From Idiomarina sp. UBA6142 (GTDB taxonomy: Bacteria; Pseudomonadota; Gammaproteobacteria; Enterobacterales; Alteromonadaceae): a stretch of 31,174 nt of DNA. Shown here in pieces: positions 17,170 through 25,601 of this stretch. The translations under genes and the position numbers were made by a program. The notes below the pieces were generated by a model, which searched no databases, was not told the DNA's origin, and worked only from the letters and a program-made list of their open reading frames with translations. The DNA lies in NCBI GenBank assembly GCA_002423905.1, contig DIVC01000030.1:5450-36623 (forward strand), given 5' to 3'. Numbering within the stretch: the stretch's first letter is position 1; each line of letters opens with the position of its first letter.

Positions 17170-17696
17170 GAGTTACCCTCACAGATTAATTCAGCGGGCG
17201 TAGCCTCATCATTGACCCAACCCAGACGTAATGAACTTGGTGCAAATTCACGGCTCACCGGCAGCCAACTAAATACCTGCAGCACCTGCTCAAGGCCGGC
17301 CTTATTTAAATGATGGAGTGGTACCAGTTGGGCCGGACGACCGCTCAGGTCAGCACTGGTTGGCGGTGACCAATCATCATGCAGACGAGCAGCGGCTAAG
17401 GTGCTTTCGCTTTGCTTTAATACCCGCAGGTTGCTGATCGGCAGGTCGAGCGCAGTCCAACGCGCTAGCGGCTGCAGCACCGGCGCCAAAGCACGAGCAG
17501 CAGCATAATTCTGCGTATACCTGCTGTTGGGATCATTGCTGGCGACCTGCCATAGCAATGAACGGCTGTGTTCTACGCGTGCTTGTGCTCGTCGCGCTGC
17601 GCCATCAAGCTGTTGCCACAAGCTGCCAAGCAATAACGCTAACAGCATGAAAAAGCCCAGCGCTTCTATCATTGATTGACCGAGCTGAGTCTTCAC
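17163..17696 (-). CDS. tadE: TadE-like pseudopilin, GTG start
   Basis: This 177-residue protein begins MKTQLGQSMIEALGFFMLLA. Gly6 followed by Glu11 (+5) and a hydrophobic helix is a prepilin peptidase signal, as in TadE/TadF pseudopilins. The remaining ~150 residues would be periplasmic and contain a cysteine pair at the end (ELICEGNSC). The GTG start forms a GTGA overlap with the preceding TadG-like gene. The role is likely a minor pilin or pseudopilin needed for Flp assembly; the assignment is by signal and context, not by a well-conserved body. Confidence 0.8.
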   Translation of the reverse strand: MKTQLGQSMIEALGFFMLLALLLGSLWQQLDGAARRAQARVEHSRSLLWQVASNDPNSRYTQNYAAARALAPVLQPLARWTALDLPISNLRVLKQSESTLAAARLHDDWSPPTSADLSGRPAQLVPLHHLNKAGLEQVLQVFSWLPVSREFAPSSLRLGWVNDEATPAELICEGNSC

Positions 17697-18883
17697 GACT
17701 GCGCTGCTCGTAAGGCTAGGAGAACCATCTTATCGTTGTTATTTAATGATTCTAGGCGCGATTGCCATAACGCATTAAACAGATTAGCTTGTTCGTCCAA
17801 ACCGTCCGTACGTGGAAAAATGTCGGCAGGCCGACTAAAGAATACCCCAGCCTTAGCAATCGACTGCCCTGCAACAACAATGACCTGCGGCACCTGTTCT
17901 GGCGTCAACTCAGGCCAATGATAATAGTGCATGGTTGGGGCACTGCGACCGAGTTGTTGCTGTAACGACAAGGCCAGTTGAGTAGCACGTCTGTTGATAT
18001 CCCGACTGTGACCAAACTGCTGCTTTGAGGCCTGTTGAATACGCTGTTGCAAGTAGCTTGAAGCATTGCCCCATGGGATCTCTATGCGCAACCAAAGTAG
18101 CCGTGTGTGTAACGATACAGTATCTAACGCCTGCCAGTTCCAGCTGCCCGCTTCGGTAACTTGTAGCTCGTTTCCTCCAGCCTTACGCACCCGCACCAGA
18201 CCCAAGCGTAGCCAATCGTAACTACGTTGTTGACTGAACGGGTCCGCACTATGGTGCATCAGCTGCGTGAGCTTGTGATCATCATACCCACTGCGTTGAC
18301 GCGGAATATAAGTCCACCACCGGAGCGGGAATTCGAATAAGCCGGGGGCATGCAATAAACGCCATTCAACATGCTCTAGTTGATGCAAGCGGGCAATATC
18401 ATTCAGGGTCTTAGGCACCAGCGTGGCAAATGATAATCGCACCATGGTTTGTACTGACATTATGCCCTGAAGCAAGCCGTGATGTAGCGCAATACCGGTT
18501 TCTAGGACACGTTGCAATGGCTGTTCAACGGTCTGAATCGCTCGATTAAACTGCTGTGTTAAAACATTTAGATACGGTATCCAAGCGGTTACAGTGGCAG
18601 TTCGACTACTGGTACTCACCAACATCTGATACCAGCTAGCAATGCCTACCAATTGCGCAATGCCGAGCTGATTAGCCAGCAGCGCTCTATTCATGATCGC
18701 TAGAATATTCATTTCTCGCGCCATCAACACTGCCGCTGAAATAGCTAAATTGTCGACCATGGTTTGGTGAAAAAAGCGCTGCCGCAGCTGCTGTCCATTG
18801 TTAATTATAGCCAACGTCAGCAGCAAAATTGCAGTTAAGACTGGTAACAGCAGTACACTGAGATAGCCGTGCTGCCGTTTCAT
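17693..18883 (-). CDS. tadG: TadG-like pilus-assembly protein
   Basis: This 396-residue protein has one N-terminal membrane helix (GYLSVLLLPVLTAILLLTLAII) followed by a large extracytoplasmic region (DNLAISAAVLMAREMNILAIMNRALLANQLG). The layout of a short basic leader, a helix and then an 'A-A-L-A-A-A'-type helix is that of Flp-associated TadG/TadE-like proteins. It lacks the Glu at +5, so it may stay as an uncleaved anchor. It starts on the base that ends flp (TAATG). It is shorter than many TadG proteins with a von Willebrand domain, and no such domain is visible. Confidence 0.75.
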   Translation of the reverse strand: MKRQHGYLSVLLLPVLTAILLLTLAIINNGQQLRQRFFHQTMVDNLAISAAVLMAREMNILAIMNRALLANQLGIAQLVGIASWYQMLVSTSSRTATVTAWIPYLNVLTQQFNRAIQTVEQPLQRVLETGIALHHGLLQGIMSVQTMVRLSFATLVPKTLNDIARLHQLEHVEWRLLHAPGLFEFPLRWWTYIPRQRSGYDDHKLTQLMHHSADPFSQQRSYDWLRLGLVRVRKAGGNELQVTEAGSWNWQALDTVSLHTRLLWLRIEIPWGNASSYLQQRIQQASKQQFGHSRDINRRATQLALSLQQQLGRSAPTMHYYHWPELTPEQVPQVIVVAGQSIAKAGVFFSRPADIFPRTDGLDEQANLFNALWQSRLESLNNNDKMVLLALRAAQS

Positions 18884-19158
18884 TAGTTATCCCCAGACTC
18901 AGTGCTTTCATCGTAATTGCCGAGCGTGACATCTTGTCGTGCTACCGTTCCAGAGCGACGTGCCGCGGAGCGGGCGGTATTTATCTGTTGTGATGCCGAT
19001 TGACCGCTGACTTCATGAGCGATGCCTGACACTTGATTTCGTACAGTTTTACCGAGTAAGGAATAGACCCCAATAGCTGCAACGGCAATCAAGGCGACAA
19101 TGATAATGTACTCCGTCATTCCCTGACCGAGTTGGGTGGGTTTTGTAGGTGAGTGCAT
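18883..19158 (-). CDS. flp: Flp-type major pilin
   Basis: This 91-residue pilin of the Flp subfamily is the main subunit of the Tad pilus. The leader ends at Gly11 and is followed by QGMTEY, giving Glu at +5 and Tyr at +6, the Flp hallmark (GxxxxEY). The hydrophobic helix IIIVALIAVAAIGVYSLLG follows. The C-terminal half is long and polar for a Flp pilin (SARRSGTVARQDVTLGNYDE), and many family members end near residue 60-75. AAGGGG lies 10 nt before the ATG. It is the first gene of the operon, 82 nt downstream of queE on the same strand. Confidence 0.93.
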   Translation of the reverse strand: MHSPTKPTQLGQGMTEYIIIVALIAVAAIGVYSLLGKTVRNQVSGIAHEVSGQSASQQINTARSAARRSGTVARQDVTLGNYDESTESGDN

Positions 19159-19175
19159 GAGCTGCTAACCCCTTG

Positions 19176-19196
19176 TTGCTTGATAAGGTCAAGCAA
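19176..19196. promoter_or_regulatory. Perfect palindrome in front of flp
   Basis: The arms TTGCTTGA and TCAAGCAA (8 bp each, perfect) are separated by 5 bases. The site lies 18 nt before the flp ATG and abuts a possible -10 (TATACT, minus strand 19196-19201). It could be an operator or, in RNA, an 8-bp hairpin just upstream of the AAGGGG ribosome binding site. No U-run follows, so it is not a standard terminator. Confidence 0.55.
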
Positions 19197-19201
19197 GTAT
19201 A
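19196..19201 (-). promoter_or_regulatory. Possible -10 of the flp/Tad operon
   Basis: TATACT on the minus strand matches five of six bases of the sigma70 -10 consensus and sits in the only intergenic space in front of the operon. No convincing -35 is found 16-18 bp upstream, so the promoter may need an activator. The call is weak. Confidence 0.25.
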
Positions 19202-19240
19202 GATAAGCCCACTCCGCTTTTCTGATTAAGCCGTTATGAC

Positions 19241-19918
19241 CTACTCAATATTGAGATACTTATGTAATTGCACCGACAGCCGCCAGTTGCGTTGCTGGCA
19301 AATTTCTATTGCCAGTTCAGTCGCGCGTGGCCGCTGGCTAATCGGCTGCAGAGCAATGATCGCGTCAGTGCGTGGCGGACAGCTTTGTAAGAGCTTATCA
19401 AAGGCGTCGAGATGCTTTTGCATGGCGATCGGGTATTTGATTTCGTCTGCTCTTTGCATACAGTCGGGGCGCACTAAATAGCCACCTGGCATATCTAATT
19501 TGGGCGAAACCGTCACCCAGGTTGCCGCGCTGGTTTGAATGGGAAAGGTACCGCTGGTTTCAATTTGTAAACGCATACCCTGCGATTCGAGGACTTCGGC
19601 TAATGGCCGCAAATCAAACATCGCCGGCTCGCCACCAGTGATAACGACATGCTTTGCAGTAAAATTCTGTTGCTTAAATAGCTGTAAAATATCGTCGGCC
19701 GTCAACTCAGCCCAATGCGCACTGGCTTCAGTCTTTGCCAACATGTGCTCGGCACTGACCCGGTCACTCGCATTAGTTTCCCAGGTATGTTTAGTATCAC
19801 ACCATGGACAACCAACTGGACAACCCTGCAATCGCAGGAATATCGCAGGGACCCCGGTAAATACTCCTTCACCTTGGATAGTTTGGAAAATTTCATTGAC
19901 TGGATAACGAGTGTTAAT
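19241..19918 (-). CDS. queE: 7-carboxy-7-deazaguanine synthase, probable ATT start
   Basis: QueE is a radical SAM enzyme that converts 6-carboxytetrahydropterin to 7-carboxy-7-deazaguanine for queuosine in tRNA. The cluster motif C33-PVG-C37-PW-C40 (Cx3Cx2C), the HVVITGGEPAMFDLRPL glycine-rich region and the C-terminal NWRLSVQLHKYLNIE are conserved. The only upstream in-frame ATG (19999) would add 27 residues, lacks a ribosome binding site and would overlap the queC start. The ATT at 19918 has GGAG 6 nt upstream and yields NTRYPVNEIFQT, matching the E. coli start (MQYPINEMFQT) and length (225 versus 223). A minus-strand TACAAT at 19962-19967 is a plausible -10 that fits this start. The enzyme call is secure; the start is an inference. 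Confidence 0.9.
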   Translation of the reverse strand: MNTRYPVNEIFQTIQGEGVFTGVPAIFLRLQGCPVGCPWCDTKHTWETNASDRVSAEHMLAKTEASAHWAELTADDILQLFKQQNFTAKHVVITGGEPAMFDLRPLAEVLESQGMRLQIETSGTFPIQTSAATWVTVSPKLDMPGGYLVRPDCMQRADEIKYPIAMQKHLDAFDKLLQSCPPRTDAIIALQPISQRPRATELAIEICQQRNWRLSVQLHKYLNIE

Positions 19919-19997
19919 AGGATTCTCCGGTGGATCAGGTAAACTAATGACAACGTGGTAAATTGTACCCCAATTGTTTGAAAAAGGGCCAACATAC

Positions 19998-20660
19998 ATG
20001 GCAAAAGTTGTCGTTATCTATTCAGGTGGAATGGATTCATATACCGTTCTGCATAAAGCATTGGCGGCCGGTCACGAGGTATTTGCACTATCATTTAACT
20101 ACGGCCAACGCCATGTGCGAGAATTAGATTGTGCTGCTGCAGTATGCGATGAGCTGAAGCTGTCGCATAAAATCATCGATATTACCGCCATGAATGAATT
20201 AATGGCTGGTAGTTCCCTAACCGACAACTCTATAGCCGTTGCACAAGGTCATTATGCGGAAGAGTCGATGAAGACCACCGTGGTACCGAACCGTAATATG
20301 ATTTTGCTAAGTTTAGCGATCGGCTATGCGGTATCCATCGACGCCACAGCAGTTTACTATGGTGCACATGCTGGTGATCATGCGATCTATCCAGACTGTC
20401 GGCCTGAGTTTGTGGAAAAAATGAACGCAGTGAGTTTAATTGCTAACTACCAACCAATTCCGATAGTGGCGCCATTCTTACACCAAAATAAAGCTGAAAT
20501 TTTAGCTGCTGGACTAGCATTGCGGCTCGATTACAGCAATACCTGGACCTGCTATGTTGGTGCCGAAAAAGCCTGCGGACGATGCGGTGCTTGCACTGAA
20601 CGGCTAGAGGCGTTTGCCGCCAACAACAGCACCGACCCGTTAAGCTATGTGCCTGTTTAA
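19998..20660 (+). CDS. queC: 7-cyano-7-deazaguanine synthase
   Basis: QueC is an ATP-dependent enzyme that turns the product of QueE into preQ0. The 220-residue protein has the PP-loop SGGMDS at 9-14 and a C-terminal zinc site, Cys185, Cys193, Cys196 and Cys199 ([17 protein letters not shown]). The ATG at 19998 is chosen over an in-frame upstream start because it gives [11 protein letters not shown] and has AAGGG 9 nt upstream. It is divergent from queE, the preceding pathway step. Its stop overlaps the nagZ stop (TTAA). Confidence 0.96.
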   Translation: MAKVVVIYSGGMDSYTVLHKALAAGHEVFALSFNYGQRHVRELDCAAAVCDELKLSHKIIDITAMNELMAGSSLTDNSIAVAQGHYAEESMKTTVVPNRNMILLSLAIGYAVSIDATAVYYGAHAGDHAIYPDCRPEFVEKMNAVSLIANYQPIPIVAPFLHQNKAEILAAGLALRLDYSNTWTCYVGAEKACGRCGACTERLEAFAANNSTDPLSYVPV

Positions 20661-21685
20661 CCGTGCTTACGTTGCTCGATAGTCGCTAACACCCGTTGCG
20701 CTGAATGCCACCTCGGATGATGCCGTAAGGTGGTTAAATTCATTGCTGCTGATTTAGCTAACAATTCATAACAGCGGGTTGGTCTGCGCGTGTCCTGCCG
20801 CAACAAGGGTGTCACCGCCTTGATGACTTCGATAGCGCCTGCTCTATCGTTACAGGCCAACACCATATCGCAGCCGGCGGCCAATGCTGCTTTAGCCCGT
20901 TCTGCCATAGTGCCAGCGACGGTTGCTCCGGCCATAGCCAGATCATCGCTAAAAATAACCCCATGAAATTGTAACTGCGCCCGCAACACATCCTGCAACC
21001 AGCGCGTTGAAAAACCGGCAGGTTTATCACAGACATCTGGATAAATAACATGGGCAGGCATAATTGCATCTAAGAAGGGGGCCAAGGCAAGAAACGGTGG
21101 TAAATCGGTGGCACGAATATCGGCCCATGGTCGCTCATCAACCGGGATAGCTACATGCGAGTCAGCAGCAACAGAACCATGACCAGGAAAATGTTTACCG
21201 GTAACTTTCATACCAGCTTGATGCATGCCTTTAATAAAGCTGCGAGCTACTGGAATAAGCGCATCTGCTGAACGGGCAAAGGCCCGGTCACCAATCACCT
21301 CACTGATTCCATTAACATCGAGAACCGGCGAGAAACTAATATCAATATCAACAGCAAGAACTTCACTCGCCATCAGCCACGCTACATCTTGCGCCCATTG
21401 AGCCGCTTGTTCTGCATGATCGGCCAAAGCCAACAGGTCGGCCATGGCGGGTATGCGAGAAAAACCCTGACGAAAACGCTGTACCCGCCCCCCTTCATGA
21501 TCAACAGCCAAAATCAGAGGGTTACATGCTGCTGAGCGGGTCTGGCGCACTAACTCTTGTAATTGATCCGGATCATGGTAGTTGCGAGTAAAATAAATGA
21601 CCCCACCTACTGCTGGGTGAGCTAATAGTTCTCGCTCTTCATTGGTTAGCTGGTGACCTTCAAGGTCTATCATTACTGCTGTCAT
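20657..21685 (-). CDS. nagZ: Beta-N-acetylhexosaminidase NagZ
   Basis: NagZ is a cytoplasmic family 3 glycoside hydrolase that removes N-acetylglucosamine from anhydro-muropeptides during peptidoglycan recycling; in some bacteria this also influences beta-lactamase induction. The signature KHFPGHG is at 164-170, the DSH motif with the catalytic His at 175-177, and the nucleophile Asp247 in [11 protein letters not shown]. The length of 342 fits the family. The ATG at 21685 aligns with the E. coli start (MGPVMLDVEG); an in-frame GTG at 21694 is also possible. Confidence 0.96.
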   Translation of the reverse strand: MTAVMIDLEGHQLTNEERELLAHPAVGGVIYFTRNYHDPDQLQELVRQTRSAACNPLILAVDHEGGRVQRFRQGFSRIPAMADLLALADHAEQAAQWAQDVAWLMASEVLAVDIDISFSPVLDVNGISEVIGDRAFARSADALIPVARSFIKGMHQAGMKVTGKHFPGHGSVAADSHVAIPVDERPWADIRATDLPPFLALAPFLDAIMPAHVIYPDVCDKPAGFSTRWLQDVLRAQLQFHGVIFSDDLAMAGATVAGTMAERAKAALAAGCDMVLACNDRAGAIEVIKAVTPLLRQDTRRPTRCYELLAKSAAMNLTTLRHHPRWHSAQRVLATIEQRKHG

Positions 21686-21822
21686 AACGACCACTCATAA
21701 AACTAGGTGAGCGCAGTTTGCCAAAATTATTGACGGGCGTCACTACGAAAAAATTGCACTAACCAGAGATTTACTGGCATGCTAAACCTGGCTGGGCAAA
21801 CCTAAAGGGGCTACGATCCATT

Positions 21823-23166
21823 ATGTACTCTATTCCAAAAAAGTTATCACGCGTTACTGTCACGGCTCTTGCCGGCGCTATCTTAGTTAGTTGCGGCGGC
21901 GGCAGCAGCGGCGACACGAGTAATTCCGATGGTGGCGGAACTATCGTAGCGTGCTCGGTGGCGGATGAAAAACAACGTTTCCTGAACTATATGCGTGATA
22001 ATTACTTTTGGTATCGTGATATTCCAACTAACGTCAATATCGCAGCATATAGCGATACTTATGCTTTACTCGACGGAATTCGCAGTAGCCAAGACCGATT
22101 TAGTTTTCTGCTCACTGAGCAGGAATATCAACAGCGGTACGTGAATGCAGAATTTATTGGTTTTGGCTTTGGTTCGCGGGTAGAAAATCAACGAGTCTTT
22201 ATTAATTATGTATTCGATGATTCGCCCGCCCAAGAGGCTGGCATTCGGCGCGGCGATGAACTGATTAGTATCAACGGCGTAGCGGTCACCACGCTCATTC
22301 AACAAGGCAGCTACAACAGCGCGTTAGGCCCCAGTACTGTGGGATTCAGTGTTGAGTTAGGTTGGCGCAAACCCAACTCCGAGACCTTCACTGCGCTAGT
22401 CAGCAAAGACTTTGTTGAAACCAATACCGTGCTGGCGACTGACATCTTTACCGTTAATGATAAACAGGTTGGTTATTTCGTCCTGAATAGTTTTATTAAC
22501 CGCACGGGAGCCGACTTAAATAGTGCCTACAATCAATTTACTGGAGTCAATGAGTTAATCATTGATGTTCGTTACAATGGTGGTGGTCTCATCCGTTATG
22601 CCAACCAAGCTGCCACTCAAGCTGCGGGTAATAATGTGATTGGTAACGTGTTTACCCGCTATATCTATAACGATAAAAACACTGCCAGCAATCAAACCGA
22701 ACTCTTCCAACTCTACGAGGGTATTCGGCAACTCAATTTGGACCGAGTTTATGTGCTAACCACTGCGGCAAGTTGCTCTTCATCTGAGCTGATTATCAAT
22801 GCACTAAAACCCTTTGTTGATGTGGTGGTAATTGGCGGTCGCACCTGTGGTAAGCCGGTGGGGCAATCACCACGTTCAATCTGCGATAAACGCACCTTTG
22901 TGGTTAATTTTGAAACCGTTAATGCCGATTTTGAAGGGCGTTATTTTAATGGTATTCCAGCAACTTGCGAGGTTGCTGATGTGTTAGTCGGCGATTGGGG
23001 TGATGACAACGATCCGCTGTTACTCGCCGCGCGCAATCACATAACGACCGGTAGCTGTCAAACCGTGGGCACTCAGCAAGATAGCGATACTATTCAGCGC
23101 CACACAAGCGACGATACGCTGCCGCGCCGAGCAACTATTGTTGAGCAATGGCGTCAAGAGTTTTGA
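21823..23166 (+). CDS. S41-family (tail-specific type) protease, predicted lipoprotein
   Basis: This 447-residue exported protein has a lipoprotein signal: the lipobox ends at Cys24 (GAILVSC), followed by a Gly/Ser linker and an acidic region that contains a second Cys. A PDZ domain spans about 105-175 (VFDDSPAQEAGIRRGDELISINGVAV). The S41 peptidase core follows: VGYFVLNSF, LIIDVRYNGGGLI, the nucleophile Ser319 in SCSSSEL, and Lys344 in GGRTCGKPVG. The Ser-Lys spacing of 25 equals that in CtpA. Several cysteines (for example Cys318, Cys342 and Cys354) suggest disulfides. The gene stands alone, with AAGGGG 12 nt before the ATG. The substrate is unknown. Confidence 0.88.
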   Translation: MYSIPKKLSRVTVTALAGAILVSCGGGSSGDTSNSDGGGTIVACSVADEKQRFLNYMRDNYFWYRDIPTNVNIAAYSDTYALLDGIRSSQDRFSFLLTEQEYQQRYVNAEFIGFGFGSRVENQRVFINYVFDDSPAQEAGIRRGDELISINGVAVTTLIQQGSYNSALGPSTVGFSVELGWRKPNSETFTALVSKDFVETNTVLATDIFTVNDKQVGYFVLNSFINRTGADLNSAYNQFTGVNELIIDVRYNGGGLIRYANQAATQAAGNNVIGNVFTRYIYNDKNTASNQTELFQLYEGIRQLNLDRVYVLTTAASCSSSELIINALKPFVDVVVIGGRTCGKPVGQSPRSICDKRTFVVNFETVNADFEGRYFNGIPATCEVADVLVGDWGDDNDPLLLAARNHITTGSCQTVGTQQDSDTIQRHTSDDTLPRRATIVEQWRQEF

Positions 23167-23912
23167 TTGATAGTGAGGCGTTGTGCGAGCAGCGCTACGC
23201 CATCATCATTACATAACCAGGTGGCTTTAATGCCAAACGTGTTGGCAAGGTGGCGGTCGCTCAGCACTTCATTTGCCGTACCGTAGGCCACTAGCTGGCC
23301 TTGGTGAAGCAACATAAGCTGGTCGCAGTATTGTGCCGCTAAGGCAAGATCATGCAAAGCCGCAATGACCAATTGTCCTTGGTCACTGCGCGCCTTCAAG
23401 TGGTCCATCAACTCTAACTGGTAGCCGATATCTAGGCCGCTTCCGGGTTCATCAAATAGCGCCAGCGTAGCATGGCCTAAACACGCACGTGCCACATGAA
23501 CGCGACGTTGTTCACCGCCTGATAACTCCGTAATCGATCGAGACAACAAGCTCACTAAGTTGAATTCATCGCAAACGCGTTCAATTGCGGCTCTGCCCTG
23601 CTCTGCGAGGGTTAAATTAACCAGCCCTTGTTGCAACACTTGCAACACCGACACCGGTGTAGAGACGCTGGCAAATTGCGGTAGATAACTAATCTGTTGT
23701 CGCCGCTGCTGCACAGTCATGAGGGCAAGATCGTGCTGCTGTAACCGAATACTATGCGGAGCAATGGGCAGTAGACCAGCAAGCGCTGCTAGAAACGTTG
23801 ATTTCCCGGCCCCATTTGCACCAATCACACCAATGAATTGTGGTTTTTGTATAGCACAATGCTTGATATCCAAGCGCTCCGCGATAGTGAGCTGATTCAC
23901 TGTCAAAATCAT
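23154..23912 (-). CDS. ABC transporter ATPase, BtuD/FecE type
   Basis: This 252-residue cytoplasmic ATPase belongs to a vitamin B12 or iron-chelate importer. Walker A GANGAGKST is at 31-39, the Q-loop near SYLPQF, the signature LSGGEQRR at 130-137, Walker B TLALFDEP at 149-156 and the H-loop in AALHDLALA. It starts in an ATGA overlap with the permease gene. Its 3' end overlaps the convergent protease gene by 13 bp. The family is clear; sequence alone does not tell cobalamin from siderophore transport. Confidence 0.9.
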   Translation of the reverse strand: MILTVNQLTIAERLDIKHCAIQKPQFIGVIGANGAGKSTFLAALAGLLPIAPHSIRLQQHDLALMTVQQRRQQISYLPQFASVSTPVSVLQVLQQGLVNLTLAEQGRAAIERVCDEFNLVSLLSRSITELSGGEQRRVHVARACLGHATLALFDEPGSGLDIGYQLELMDHLKARSDQGQLVIAALHDLALAAQYCDQLMLLHQGQLVAYGTANEVLSDRHLANTFGIKATWLCNDDGVALLAQRLTINQNS

Positions 23913-24865
23913 GATTTAGCCGTTCTCTGCAACAGCAGGATGAGCACTGGAGCGCCAATAATCGCGGCAACGACTCCAAGATGAAGCTCGACCCGAGTAG
24001 GCAACCATTTCACCAGAGCATCAACGACCACTAACAGCAGACCACCACTCATCGCGCTATACCACAATAATCTAGCTGGCTGTTGCACACCCAATAGACG
24101 CACTAGATGGGGCGCAATGAGCCCAATAAATCCAATGATTCCAGCACTTACTACCGACCCTGCAACCAGTAATGTAACGGCCATCAACACCAGCCACATA
24201 CTGCTTGCGTAGCGAAAGCCTAGGCTCAACAAAGTTGCCTGATCAAAGATGTGCGCACCAATGAACGCGCGCTGAGACCATAAAATAGCAGCACCGATAA
24301 CCACGCATGGGGCAATCAGTGACACCTGCGGCCAGCCCCTATTAGCCACGGAGCCCATAAGCCATAAACTTAACTCTTGAAAGGCAAAAGGGTTTGGTGC
24401 CAAATTGAGAATAACTGCAAGCACTGCGCCAGCGGCGGCAGCGACCGCAACGCCGGCTAAAATCAGGTGGGTACCACTCGGATCGCGCCCAGCAATAGCC
24501 CAAAGCACTAGGAGGCTAGCAGCTCCACCTAACAGACCAATGATGGGTAGCCATAAACTGACCGCGCCAAGCCAGCCAAAATAAAGAACAACGACTGTTG
24601 CCACCGCAGCGCCACCGGCAACGCCAGTTAAACCTGGTTCGGCCAGTGGATTGCGTAACAGCACTTGCAGTGTCGCCCCAGCGGCACCCAAAGCACACCC
24701 ATTGAGCCACGCCAACAGCAATCGTGGTAGTCGGATCTCGAGCCAGATTTGTTGTTGTAATACATCAACGGGCCACCATGCAAAGTGATAGTGGCCGATA
24801 CCCAAATACAGCCAGCCCAGCACACAACTTATCGCCAAATAGCCCCATAGCCAGCTAGAGCGCAT
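23909..24865 (-). CDS. ABC transporter permease, BtuC/FecCD type
   Basis: This 318-residue inner-membrane permease has about ten hydrophobic segments. The family motifs are LRLPRLLLAWLNGCALGAAG, then LLRNPLAEPGLTGVAGGAAV, and the coupling-helix region GFIGLIAPHLVRLLG. Translocation partners are encoded on both sides: the binding protein upstream (11-nt overlap) and the ATPase downstream (ATGA). The likely substrate is cobalamin or a ferric chelate. Confidence 0.9.
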   Translation of the reverse strand: MRSSWLWGYLAISCVLGWLYLGIGHYHFAWWPVDVLQQQIWLEIRLPRLLLAWLNGCALGAAGATLQVLLRNPLAEPGLTGVAGGAAVATVVVLYFGWLGAVSLWLPIIGLLGGAASLLVLWAIAGRDPSGTHLILAGVAVAAAAGAVLAVILNLAPNPFAFQELSLWLMGSVANRGWPQVSLIAPCVVIGAAILWSQRAFIGAHIFDQATLLSLGFRYASSMWLVLMAVTLLVAGSVVSAGIIGFIGLIAPHLVRLLGVQQPARLLWYSAMSGGLLLVVVDALVKWLPTRVELHLGVVAAIIGAPVLILLLQRTAKS

Positions 24866-25601
24866 CAGTTTTCTCCCCTTGCTGGCCGACTAATTGCTGC
24901 ATGTATGCTACCGCATTCACTGCTGGGCATGAGGCAATTGCAGCGCTCACCGAGCTTATCTCACGATGATTTAACCAGCGCTGTACGGCAGGATGATAAA
25001 GCCAATCTTGCCCCCGTGAGTAATTATAGGAGAAGCCTTCAAATATCACCCGTTGCGCCGATAAAGTCAGTAGTTGTTCCAGTCGCAGTTGACCAAGATA
25101 GCCTTGCTTAAAGGGACTAACCAAAGTCACCGAAAAATTACTTAATAACTGTGCAACCCAGCTATCTTGTGCCCAGGTATAATAATTCGGCATGATGATT
25201 AACACCTCCTGCAACTGAGAACTCAGGCGCAGCAGCTGAGCTTGTTGCTGCAGTAGCCATTGCTCGGCTGTTTCAGGATGCCCAACAAACGTACCCAAAC
25301 GCCGCACTTCAGTTTGCCATTGGGCATAGTCATTCGGCTGCTGAATCACATGGAGCGACGATATTCTCGCCAATTGTTGCAATAAGCGTGGGTCAGTAAA
25401 GCTTCCCGCAATGATGAAATCAGGCTGTAATTCAATCAAAGCTTCTAATCGATTGCCATGCACGGTGGTGGCAATAACCTGCCAGTCGGCCGGAAGTAAG
25501 GTTGGTAGCCAGCTATCATAGCAGGGGTTCAGTGATGCCACACGAGGTGTCGCACTAACACTACTTACTGCCAACAACCAGCCTAACAACCACCATCTCA
25601 T
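24855..25601 (-). CDS. Periplasmic binding protein, BtuF/FecB type
   Basis: This 248-residue exported protein has a signal peptide (MRWWLLGWLLAVSSVSA) and a class III binding-protein fold: RVASLNPCYDSWLPTLLPADW at the start of lobe 1, LEALIELQPDFIIAGSF, a long connecting helix rich in Gln and Leu, and QLRLEQLLTLSAQRVIFEGF in lobe 2. It is rather divergent from E. coli BtuF, so the ligand (cobalamin, haem or siderophore) is left open. It starts with an ATGA overlap on radA, so it is co-transcribed with serB-radA. No TonB-dependent receptor or cobalamin riboswitch is visible nearby. Confidence 0.8.
   Translation of the reverse strand: MRWWLLGWLLAVSSVSATPRVASLNPCYDSWLPTLLPADWQVIATTVHGNRLEALIELQPDFIIAGSFTDPRLLQQLARISSLHVIQQPNDYAQWQTEVRRLGTFVGHPETAEQWLLQQQAQLLRLSSQLQEVLIIMPNYYTWAQDSWVAQLLSNFSVTLVSPFKQGYLGQLRLEQLLTLSAQRVIFEGFSYNYSRGQDWLYHPAVQRWLNHREISSVSAAIASCPAVNAVAYMQQLVGQQGEKTDAL

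Noticed and set aside
19244..19255. 12-bp palindrome CTCAATATTGAG at the end of queE
   Set aside because: It falls in the conserved C-terminal codons (LNIE) of queE and can be explained by coding constraint.
24855..25601. Cobalamin riboswitch in front of the importer genes
   Set aside because: The genes start inside radA with an ATGA overlap, leaving no space for a leader.
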